Source of the DNA: Siphonodentalium dalli
Lineage: Eukaryota; Mollusca; Scaphopoda; Gadilida; Siphonodentaliidae
NCBI GenBank assembly: GCA_032622095.1
Contig: CP136069.1
Span: 205,392,690 to 205,456,689, forward strand
Length of the DNA stretch: 64,000 nucleotides
Direction: 5' to 3'
The notes below the pieces were generated by a model that worked only from the letters and a program-made list of their open reading frames with translations, did not search any database and was not told the origin of the DNA. Position numbers and translations under genes: made by a program. Positions 46,401-58,400 of this stretch are shown here, one piece after another; position 1 is the stretch's first letter; every line of letters starts with the position of its first letter.

Positions 46401-49400
46401 GTGATGGTTACAGTTATGCCCTGTGCCAATGCATTCTCTTATATATGCGAGTCGACCATAGGTCGCCTCGCATATATAAGAGAATGCATTGGCCTAAAAA
46501 ATTTTTTTTTTTACCATTTTTATGTTTACCCATACCATAGTATGGTAAACATAGTGTCGTTGCCCGGATTGACCACTCGTCGTTGGTCCGTCTGTCCGTC
46601 TGTCTGTCTGTCCGTCTGTCTGTCCGTAGACACTTTACGAGTAATGCGATAACTCAAACATTTTCTATCCGATCGAAACCAAATTTTGTATATGGGTTTC
46701 TCAGCCTAAAATACAGATCGAGTTCGAATTTGGGTTTGATCCGAGATTTTGTTACAGAGTTATGGCCCTTTTTCAACTTAGAATTAACGCATTCTGCCAT
46801 AACTCAAACATTTTGTATCTGATTGGAACCAAATTTGGTATGCGAGTTTCAGAGCCCAAAATACAGATCGAGTTCGAATATGGGTTTGATCCGATTTATT
46901 TTAAAGGAGTTATGACCCTTTTTCGAAAATAAAATTAAAAAAACAAAAATCCGATGCTATAACCAAAGTATATTTTGTCCGATTGTGTTCATATTTGATA
47001 TGTAGGTTTATGATGACATGCCCCTCATCTGTATAGTTTTTGGTATTGATTGGTTGATCGGTTTAGAAAATAATTAACCCTTTACACACATGCTATCCAA
47101 TGCAATAAGTTGAACATATTTCTTCTGATCTGCCTCATATTTCTTACCTAGGTTTTTCTTAGCACGTTCTTAGTCTGTATGGTTTTTGGTATTGTTTAAT
47201 TAACCCTTTTCACTCTTATGTTTACTTAGAATTCACCCAAGCTGCTATGACTCAAAACATTTTTCATCTGATCAGCACCAAATTTGGTATATGAATTTAT
47301 CACCCCTAAATACAGATCGAGTTCGAATATGGGTTTGATCCGATATATTTTAACAGAGTTATGACCCTTTATAATTCAAATAATTACTGCTGGGAATTTT
47401 AAGAGAACATATCTGGCAGACCATGTGTTATTGAAATGAGTTAATTATCACTATGTCTATGGACATGCTATAAAGCCTGATAGTGGTACTCCTGGCTGGC
47501 AGGATTTGTTATCATATTAATGTCAAATTGATTGATGGCTATCTGGTGGAGTGCTGTTTTCTGTGCAATATTAAGTTAACCCCTTTGCTGAAACAGGTTC
47601 ATTACTAAAGTTTATGTAAACACTATAGGACACCTATTCTAAAATATTAAATTGGAATAGTCCATTGTTACTTAATTTGTAGGGATGTTTTACAGACATT
47701 GTTGTCTACATACACTGTTGTCTTATCTTAGACAAAAATTAATCCACACATTCCTCAGTTCCATGATGTGATGTCATTGCAAATGATTAACCCTCTCCAC
47801 ACATCATATGGTTTTGAAGCTTTTCGTTTGATCATTCTCCTATATTATGTCCAGGTTGATGGTGATCCACTTTTGATTTGCATGGATTTGGGATTAAAAT
47901 TAAACCATTCCATAGACACATATTATGCGATTGACAGATATAATATTATCCCTTTCACTTTGATCCAGGTTCAGTAAGGGTTTCAATAAATCACCAATTA
48001 TATATTCATCATTAGAGGAAATGTCTTATTTTGAAATTCCCTCAGTTGCATTTGGGCTCCAGGGTAATATTAATGGTGCTGGTATTCTTGAGACTGACTT
48101 ATTGTATGGGTTTCTAAATCCAATGACATGCTTTGTATAGACTATTTTGTGTTTATCAGTTCATTAGTTTGGGTAAGATTAACCCTATTCTATCCGATTT
48201 GATAACTCAAATATTTCCATTGACTATGTTTATACATGTAGTTCTTGGCATAGTTGACAAGAACACACCCCTAACCTGAATAGTGAGGGTCATTTGGTTT
48301 ATTTGCTTAAAAATATTAACATCCTCCGCCAATCCTGTTGACACAATGTGATAACTAAATATTTTTCACATGATCACTATATTAAGTGTGAATTGTTGAA
48401 ACTTTAGCACTCATGAAAAGGTTGATGTAAGGATTTATAAAATTTATAAAAATAGCTAATCGCTATCGCCAAGGTATGGGTTAAACATCTGCCGATCGTG
48501 ATCGGCCTCTCGTTTCTCACATTCTTTAACAATTTTATAATTTTTTTCTTACATTTTTTAACAATTTTTATAATATTTTTCTACATTCTTTGACAATTTT
48601 ATCATTTTTAATATTAAGCCAATGCATTCTCTTATATATGCGAGGCGACCTATGGCACATGGCCATTCTGTTGGGTAAAGGGTTAATGTATCCAATATAT
48701 AATTTATTATGATTTATTTTCTGTATTTATAAGTGAAATTCATTTATCTTTTAGAGAAACTTGACAGAGTATTACAATGCACTAGATGCTAGCCAAATGA
48801 TGATTGTCTTTGCAAGGTGAGTAACACTATTATAAGGTGAGTAACACTATTATAAGGTGAGTAACACTATTATAAGGTGAGTAACACTATTATAAGGTGA
48901 GTAACACTATTCAAGGTGAGTAACACTATTATAAGGTGAGTAACACTATTCAAGATGAGTAACACTATTATAAGGTGAGTAACACTATTCAAGGTGACTA
49001 ACACTATTTGCGCTGTCAAGAGCCAGTTACCGGAAAAAATATGAAATGGCTCAAAAAATATCACAAATGGCCAAAAGATGTAGCCCAAGGCATTTTGCTT
49101 TGTACAAAAAAGAACATGTCTATTCACATAGTTAAACCTCGACAGTCAACAAATTTAACTGAACACATCACATGGATTAACTACAAGACAAAGAACTCGC
49201 ATTGCAGACAATTAAAGATACGGATGGCCTTTGCGATCGGTATGGCTGTTTAAAAAGTCACATCCGTTACAACTGCCATAAACCAGGGTTTCCACTACTA
49301 CGGCAGACCGGCCGTCCAGCGGCCTCATTCCCCTCCCAAACCTTGACTTAATATGGCTTAATATGACTTAATATGGACCACAAACTATCCACTGACCTAG

Positions 49401-52400
49401 CTCAGCCCCATTTTTACACATGACTAGCGATCACCGACACAGATGATTAACAGATTGCAAGGAATCCTGTCTGAATAAGACATGATCAGTAGCGCAGACC
49501 ACATGCACAGTTGTCAACACCATCCTGTGTAATGCTTTGTCAGCGAATGTTTAGTATTAATCAGCATTTTAATTTACCGTAGATGTCTGTCTACAAGTCT
49601 CAACTTTCTGACCCACTATTTCCCTCAAAGTGCGCAATATACATTGGTAAGTCATTAAGGCTGAATTCTGTGCTGCAACCATGAACACAGGTGAGTTCTT
49701 GCAGTCACTGCGACGAACAGTGAAGACCTTTTACCCCAAAACAAGGTCTGTATCAAAGAAATGTTTAATTCAAAATAAAACAATTAAAATATTAATAGTT
49801 ATTATCAATGTATTTATTCCCTGTCCAATTAATACAAAATTATCCATTACGCGAATCCAGCATGAGGAAATTTTGATTTTCACCGAATTGTTTTGATTCA
49901 GTGGTACTGTGAATACAAAGAAAGCATGCAGAGCACGTGACTAACACTAGTTACTGCTAGAGTACACTTGACACTGAGTGTGACAATGTGTCTTTAGTTC
50001 CTTTGATGTCAGCTTTTAATATTGTTACTGTTATAAAAGTAATTCAATCCACTGTATATGTTGTGGTGCTTACATGCTTTTAGTTCATTAACTTGAGATC
50101 AAAGAAAGACGATCTGTTTTAATTTGCTTTCTATACCAATCTTCAATGTTCCTGCTTAATGACTCAAGTGCAAGGAAATGGCTACTTTTCAGTGATAAGC
50201 ATCCAAATTTTCTCCTGACTGGGCGCCGTGTATGTGCTTCCCAAATGCGGCCACATTCCCCCAACCCCTAGCAGAAACCCTGCATAAGCAGAAAAAATAT
50301 TAAAATATATTAAAATATTGTTCTTATACCAATCATAAATATTGCATAAATAGCATGTTATTGTTAAGATCGGATGCCTTGTTAGCATAGCACCATAGCA
50401 TAGTATGACACAGTACAGTGTGTAATGGGTGTGCGATATGCAAAACACTCACCACCGGGAGACCCCACCATTAGTGAACTTCTGTTAAAATTGACACCCT
50501 ATTGTCTACAACATACTGAAAAATACAGTGCTTGCTAATTCTTGCCACTCAATTTTTCAGTGTTGAATGAGTCACAGTGAATCAATCTCCCAATAAAATT
50601 GTCACGGTGTTGAGTGTTTTGCATATCGCTCACTCTTTACTTGCTGTAGATAAACAAACGTTCGGTTCACACAGTGTGTTTTGTGGATAATATCGCATTT
50701 ATACTATCATTATACTGTACTATTAGTATATTCTTGAGGAAATTTTCATTATATGGTGACTTATATTTCTAAATTATACCCTACAACGAAAACCATCCAT
50801 GCTTTTGATCCATGCCTGTTAAGATACAGAAGGCGTTCGCCATCGGTTCAACTGGAAAATTGTATACAGTTTGTTATACAGTAATGCTCTAATTAATCGA
50901 CTCCTTAACCACAGCAGAATTATGGGTAACTTTTCAGGATTTAGTCGGAAATATGGCTTGTTGCCATTCATTTGAAAGCTCTCGGCGAGAGCTTTCCGAT
51001 GAATGGCAACAAGCCATATTTCCGACTAAATCCTGAAAAGTTACCCATAATTCTGCTGTGTTTAAGGAGTCGATTAATTAGAGCATTACTGTACCAGTAT
51101 AATCAAGAAGAACATGAACAAATAGAAGGAATTTGTTCTTATTTTCATTTTCAATAACCCTCCAGTGAACGGAACTGCCTTGGTGCAGCATTACAGATTC
51201 TTTGCCAGTGCATTCTCTCATATATGTGAGTCTCCCATAGGAAGCCTCGCAATTATATACCAGAATGCACTGGCTTACAATGTCAAGGTAAATATTGTTA
51301 GGCCAATGCATTCTCTTATATATGAGAGACTCGCATATATAAGAGAATACATTGGATCAGGGTTTTCAAAAAATTTCAGGTAGCTCCAGACATTGAAGGG
51401 TTAAAAATCATTGAAATCTTGTTCACTTAGTATTATGAGACGTATGTTTTTTCACCGCATATACATATTGCTAATTTCCTTGCAGTATGCTGAATGAGCG
51501 GAGAATACTCTTTACATCTCGGAAGTTGAGTCGCATTACGTCGTGCATCCACGCAGCGTCTGCTCTGCTCTATCCCATGGAATGGTGAGTCTCCGCTCTG
51601 CTCTATCCCATGGAGTTGTGTTCAGACGAGTCCAAGCCTTGAAATAGTGTGTCTGTCATTTGCAGAATGAGGTTCCCAGAGGGTGAATTTAGTGATGCTA
51701 CCCTGCATAGTGGGCTAGCATCACCAAATTCACCCTCTGGGAACCTCATTCTGCTTACAACTCAGCAAATGACAGACACCCTATTTCAAGGCTTGATTCA
51801 CTTACCCTGGCAGGAGTGTTACCTGATCAGACATTCGCTTACCTATAATGGTGCATATTAAAATACGAAATCTAACCAGGGATTTACTATTGTTTACAGT
51901 TGTGTTCATACCATTGTGATCAGGTCGGAGAATAAGGTGCCAGAAATTTGCAAAATGAGGTCCCCAGAGGTTGAATTTAGTGACGCCACTCCACAATGTG
52001 GGCTAGCATCACACAATTTACCCTCTGAGGACCTCATTCTGCTTAGGCCTCATATGTGGAAACTATCTTTATTATCAAATCAGTTTCTTTAGAAACTTCT
52101 AAGGCTAAGATTCTTTTTGTCCACCGACCCAACGGGTTCGGAGGACTATTATAATCAGCACGTACGTTCGTGCGTGCGTCCGTCCGAGGTTTCCGGATGA
52201 TAACCTTAGTTAGAGTGAACCAAATTAAATTAAATTTGGTCTGTGTGTTTACTAGCAGAAAGACAGGTCAAGTTCAAATTCTGGTTCCGTCCGCCAATTT
52301 TCACCAGAGTTATGCCCCTTTTTCGACTTAGAATTTGACCGTCTGTTAACATTTTTGGTTTCCGACCGATAACTCCAGTTTGGATTATTTGATATGAACC

Positions 52401-55400
52401 AAAGTTGGTATGTGTATTTCCCAGCTAAAGATACAGGCCAATTTCGAATATGGGTTCTGTCCAATTAAATTTACATGAGTTACGGCCCTTTTTCGACTTA
52501 GAATTTGACCGTCTGTTAACATTTTTGGTTTCCGACCGATAACTCCAGTTTGGATTATTTGATCTGAACCAAAGTTGGTATGTGTCTTTCTCCCAGCAAA
52601 ACACAGGTCAAGTTCTAACTCGGGTTCCGCCTGCCTATTTTCACCAGAGTTATGTCCCTTTTTTACTTAGAAATTTTGCCAATTTGACGTTTCCGGGTGA
52701 TAACTTTAGTAAATGTGTACTGAATGAAATTAAATTTTGTATGTAGGTTTACTAGCACTAAAGACAGGTTTTTATGTGCAAACAACGGTCGTATCAAGCC
52801 GATGCTTAGAGACGGACATGAGGTCTACCGACCTTTTATTCTTCTTTAGTTTAGTTTCTCAAATTGGCAGATGACACATTGCATAATCAAGGATCCCAAT
52901 GGGCGCACATCTCAATATTCACCATCTGGTAACTTAAATCTGAGTCTAGGTCTCCCACAGCAGATGAAGCCATGCATGATGAGGTCCCCAGAGGATGAAT
53001 TTGGTGACGCTATGCATGATAGCGTCCAAATTCACCCTCTGGGGACCTCATTCTGCAAATGTTCGGCACCTTCTTCTCATACCTGATTGTGATCCTACAT
53101 CATTGATTTTGTTTTATTCTTTGCAGGCAACATTTATACATTCCCGTCCTACCAGCTGGTCTGTTGGACTACGTCTCGTAAGTATGAAAATGTGGTCTCT
53201 CTGTTCAGGGTTAGGGCCCTGTGAATCTGCAGTTGTCCGCAGATTCAAAATCCGATATCGAATCTTCGACCTGATGTCGACATCAAATCAAATCTCGAAT
53301 CAAATTGGTCGCCAGTCCAGAATGAAGGTCTTCGAAATCATTCCCGATTTTATTGCTATAAGGTGACGATTAATTTCAGTTGAAGTATGTTACACAGAAA
53401 ATAAAATCACATGTGCAATTCTCTGGTTGTATAAGTTATATACATATACATTTCGATTATGTTTTATTAATTGAAGTAAATTGTTTCAAAGTACAGTTAT
53501 GTGCATGTGCAGTTAAACATTAATTTTGATCCGGTTTGGTTTCAAATTTCAATACCGCAGCCAATGTCACATATTCATGGTGTAATAATGTGACACTAAC
53601 TAGCGATATATTTACATGTTTGTGTACACCTACAATGCAGTTTGCGAAAAAATTGGGTACATAAGGATCTACATATGTATAACCTCCATCCCGATAAAAC
53701 ACAATAAACCAATAATAAAATGCTATAGACCCGTTCGGACAGTTGCCCCTTATGTGATCATTTTGACAGTATGCCTAAGTGAAGAAACCTGTAATAATAC
53801 AAAATTAGCATATTACGACAGCGATATCGACATAAAATGGAATCTCAAATATTCACAGGGCCCTTTTCAGGTGCTTGAAATTTTTTGAATTTGGCTTTTC
53901 TCCTTTCCAGTCCTGAAAGCCCTTGAAAAACAGGCTATCAAGTAGCTACCCGTCCACAAGTTTATTAGTTATTAAAGAGTTAGATTTTTATAATTGCCGA
54001 AACGGCTATGACATCAGAAACTTGAATTTTTTTTTAATGAAATATCTCTTTTGGACACTATATTCTCTTGCCGATTTTCAGTTTATTTTGGCCTTATCAT
54101 TATTTTTTATATTTTCAGTGCACCTATGCCATATATTATTGGGATTCATCACAATTTGATGGAGGTATGTTTAGTTCGCTCCCTTATTATGCATTGAAAT
54201 ATTGTGTCTGTCATTTGCAGAATGAGGTCCCCAGAGGGTGAAATTTACTGATGCTACCCTGCTACCTATGGCTAGCATAACCAAATTCACCCTCTGTAGA
54301 CCTCTTTCTGCTTAGGCCGCATCTTCTGGGAAGTATCTATGGTCTCAAATTAACATATTCTTTTATTTACTTTTCCCCTTCTGTTAAGTTTCTATATCCC
54401 CTAATTTGCAGAAGATAAAATGAATAATCGAGGTTACTAATTGTTGAACATCACCAACATCAAGTGGGAAACTTCAATCTGATCCAAGGTCCAAGCCTTG
54501 AAATAGGGTGTCTGTCATTTGCAGAATGAGGTTCCCAGAGGGTGAATTTGCACTATTTTGTGGCTTGCTTTGTGATCAAAATAGTGATCTTTCTGGTAAC
54601 ATGTCTGCCCCTATTGTTAAATAAATGCAAAAAGAAACAAGTTGCATTTATCGATCTCTGATCGTAGTAAAACTCTGCTGATCAGTCTGCCTGTCTGCAT
54701 TATTTACACTGGAAGTGTTTTAATATGTTGGCATGCTACCCTTGTGTATGCGGGCGGGTGCATTATTTACACTGGAAGTGTTTTAATGTTGGCATGCCAC
54801 CCTTGTGTATGCAGGCGGGTGCATTATTTACACTTGAAGTGTTTTAATATGTTGGCATGCCGCCCTTGTGTATGCGGGCGGGTTCAAAGGTTTTTGATTA
54901 ATATTTGAACAATATTTTTTCTTGAAAGTGTCTTCTTTAATTACTCTTTGTTTTGATAAGGAAATCAATATGAATTTTTCTTAACACCAGCCACTTCGAG
55001 ATCGTTTTACCTTCTATAGTTAATTTATTATACCCCCCGCAACGAAGTTACGGGGGGTATACTGGAATCAGCTTGTCCATCGTCCGTCTGTCGTACCGTC
55101 CGTGGACACAAATTTGTCTGGAGTTTTTCTCAGTCGTTTTTAGATAAATTTTCATTAAACTTGGCACAGACATCAAACACCATGGGAACCTGTGCACCTG
55201 CGATTATGACGTCTGTCGGACTTTTTTGGTGGAGTTATCCCCCTTTTACGACTTAGAATTCTTTTTCAACATGCATAATTTTGTCCAAGCTTTTATTCCT
55301 ACATTTATCGGTCAATGTTTTTGAATCTTGGCACTGATATTTAGTACCATGGGAACCTGTGCACCTGCTATTATGATGTCTGTCAGACTTTTTTTTGTGG

Positions 55401-58400
55401 AGTTATTCCCCTTTTTCGACTTGCGAACATTTTCGCAACATGCATACTTTTGTCCTACATTTTTCAGTCAATAGGTTTAAGATTAGGGTTAAGGTTGTGC
55501 ACCTGCAATGGGAACTGTTATTTTATTATTTTAACTAAATGTTTACTGACATGTGAAACATCTTAGTATTTTAAAAACATGGGGGGTATCCTTAGTCCCA
55601 TTGGGACAGTCACACCTCTAGTTAACCTTGTCCACTAAATTCTATTCGAGTCTTGCTAGTCTCTGTTAATACATATTGTATAGAATTGCGACTAATTAGA
55701 GATCCTCTGTATATTTTCACACAGAGAGCACATCGGATAGACCTGACAGATGCTGTCGTCGTTGATGCTGACAACAATACCGTGACAACTGAATATGATG
55801 ACTTAGAGAGTTTACCATCAGAAATAGTAAGTACCAAGGTATCCAAGCCTAGAAATAGTGTGTCTGTCATTAACAGAATGAGGTCCACAGATCCACAGAG
55901 GGTGCATTTTGTGACGCTACCCTGAACAGCATGCTAGCATCACTAAATTCACCATCTGGGGACCTCAAGTTCAAGTTCAGATGATTTTATTTCATAATAA
56001 AAATATAATAATCATTTCTCAAAATACAGCTGGTATTCACATAATGGTATTCACATAATGGTATTCACATAAAATAGGGGCCTGCGATGCATCGAATCGA
56101 AATTCGATTTTCGATTCATCCCTCTGAATCGAATCGAATCGTTTTCGATTTTGAGTACCAGTTTTTCGATTCGATTATCTCAAAGAATCTTAAGTACACT
56201 GCGCGTTTCTAGTAGCGGGCCCAGATCGATCGTTTTACCGATAATCCAAAGCATTTAGCACATCAAATTCTCAAAAAATACTGTGATACAATTGAATAAA
56301 CTCCGATGTTGCCCTTTCAAAATGCATGGACCATCATACTGCAATTCGGACTTATTCGGTCCACGTCGCCGGGAACATCATCTCAGAATAGCGATAAAGC
56401 AACGCGGAATACGCTAAAATGGGCGGACGCTGAAAATTAATTATAAATGGATCCGATTTTCATTTGCGGTGTAGGCCCTACTAGTAAATACGCGACATGG
56501 CGGAATATATAGACATGTGTATGCTTCATTGCATCTTCTTCTTTCTTTACACGCACGCACAGGCCTGTCCATTCAAAAGTTTAGCTAACAATATGCAGCG
56601 CCCATGGCAATATATAGACCGTAATTTAGTCCGCAAATTACCCAGCGGTTCTACATTTGTAAGCAGTCCGTAGTTTAGATAAGCTCAGTCGTGACGTCAG
56701 TTCTATTTACGTCTGCTATAGTGGGGAAACCCGGGAAATTAGGGAATAACCTTCACTATATATAGCGTATATATATATATATCCATAGTTTTAGTTTGCA
56801 TGCATCGGAAGATGAATGAAGTTATTATGACAATTGATATTTTCATTTGAATCATCAAATATCTGATGAGTTGTGTCTTTTGTTAATAACTAAACATGTA
56901 CTTAGTATATAATTTATTTAAGTCCACTTATCGTCTAATATCAGGGTGGGCCATGGGTGACTGGACGAGTAAGACAAACACTGCTGCAATATGACTGCCT
57001 CTCGCGTGCATTTTATCAATATACCAATTGTATCATTGCTAATGCAATGTTCTGATAATGAGTGATATTCATTAATCCGGAATTCAAATCCATCGACGAT
57101 TTCGCGAGGAACAGATAAGAGTGACTGTTAGTGTACGATCGAATAGCGCATCTGCGAATGCGTATTTGAAATCGAGGTTTTCTCTCACATACAAGACAAA
57201 CGTATTCCTGGCGAGATTGGACTCGCCGTTTATGCACGAATCCGATAGTTCAAGTTATCTAAATTATTCAAATAGCCTATCCGATTACAAATTGCGTCTG
57301 TATTTCGCCAAGAACAGACGTCGGGACATTCGCATACGAATAAGATCAGTTTATATGCGGACCTCGTTGACAATTTTTACCTTGATTTTTTCGCCCAATG
57401 TCCGATCTAATGGTCTACGTTTGCTGAATCGAATCGAATCGAATCGCGATTATGTATCCAAATCGAATCGAAAATCGAATCGAATTAATAATGCCCGAAT
57501 CGCAGGGCCCTAACATAAAAAGCATAGCATGTAGATACCATAACTAATATCACAACTAAAGATAAAAAAACTAAATATATTAATTATAGTTTATCAAACT
57601 TAATAAAACAAACTAAAATAAAGATTTGATTACCTCATTCTGCTAAGGCCTCATAATTTATGGAAAGTATCATTATTAACAAGTTTGTTTTACTTTCTTA
57701 AAAACTTATTCACAGTTTTAGTTTAGTTTCTCTATATACCCAAATTGGCAGACGACACATTGCATAATCGAGGTGCCCAATGGGTGCGCATCACAGTAAT
57801 CACCATCTAGGAACTTAAATCATGCTCTATGTCTACCATAGCAGATAGGCCATGCAGAATGAGGTCCCCATAGGGTGAATTTAGTATTGCTAGCCTGATG
57901 TGTGGGATAGCGTCACTAAATTCACCCTCTGGGGACCTCATTCTACAAATGTCTCCACCATATGCATTCATAATTATATCACATGAAACTCCTATTACAT
58001 CAATAAAATAGCCATTACATATTTCCTTATCTCTCACTTGTGACGATTAGGCGCTTGCTTTCCGCCAACTTGGCATCGCACCAACAAAATGACTTTACAT
58101 TGAAACAGGTGGATTAATTCTATTTTGTAAAGCCGCACATGACAACAACACCAGACAATGCAAAATGATTGCTTTGTTCATTAAAGTTAAATTATTGTCC
58201 AACTTTGTTGCACTAACGAATATAGACACAAAAACAAAAAGGTAAATTGGGGGACTATAACAATGTAAATGTGTGCATTTTAAAGCTTCTTTTAAGGATT
58301 TTGATTTGTTAACCCTTTACCCAACAAACCGGCAAAACCGGCCAAATAAAGCTTCAACAGCCTAAAATATCTTCGGTCTGTCTCAATAGAACCATACAAA

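Larger units (their letters stand above)
55844..57953. mobile_element. MITE-A carrying a two-level nested insertion
   Basis: Left hairpin 55844-55967, then a foreign insert. The internal segment and right hairpin resume at 57632-57953. The join duplicates ACCTCA (55962-55967 and 57632-57637). It starts 17 bp after the exon 11 donor. Confidence 0.82.

Noticed and set aside
49008-49253. 81-codon frame in DENND1 intron 7
   Set aside because: Composition is acceptable, but there are no splice sites, no homology recognised, and it begins at the decayed end of the donor array.
54642-54908. 88-codon frame with cysteine-rich repeats
   Set aside because: It follows the 66-bp tandem repeat; the repeated residues reflect the DNA unit, with no signal peptide or splice support.
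57121-57513. 130-codon frame
   Set aside because: It lies inside the hAT-like MITE and ends in its terminal inverted repeat. No transposase motifs such as the hAT dimerisation domain.
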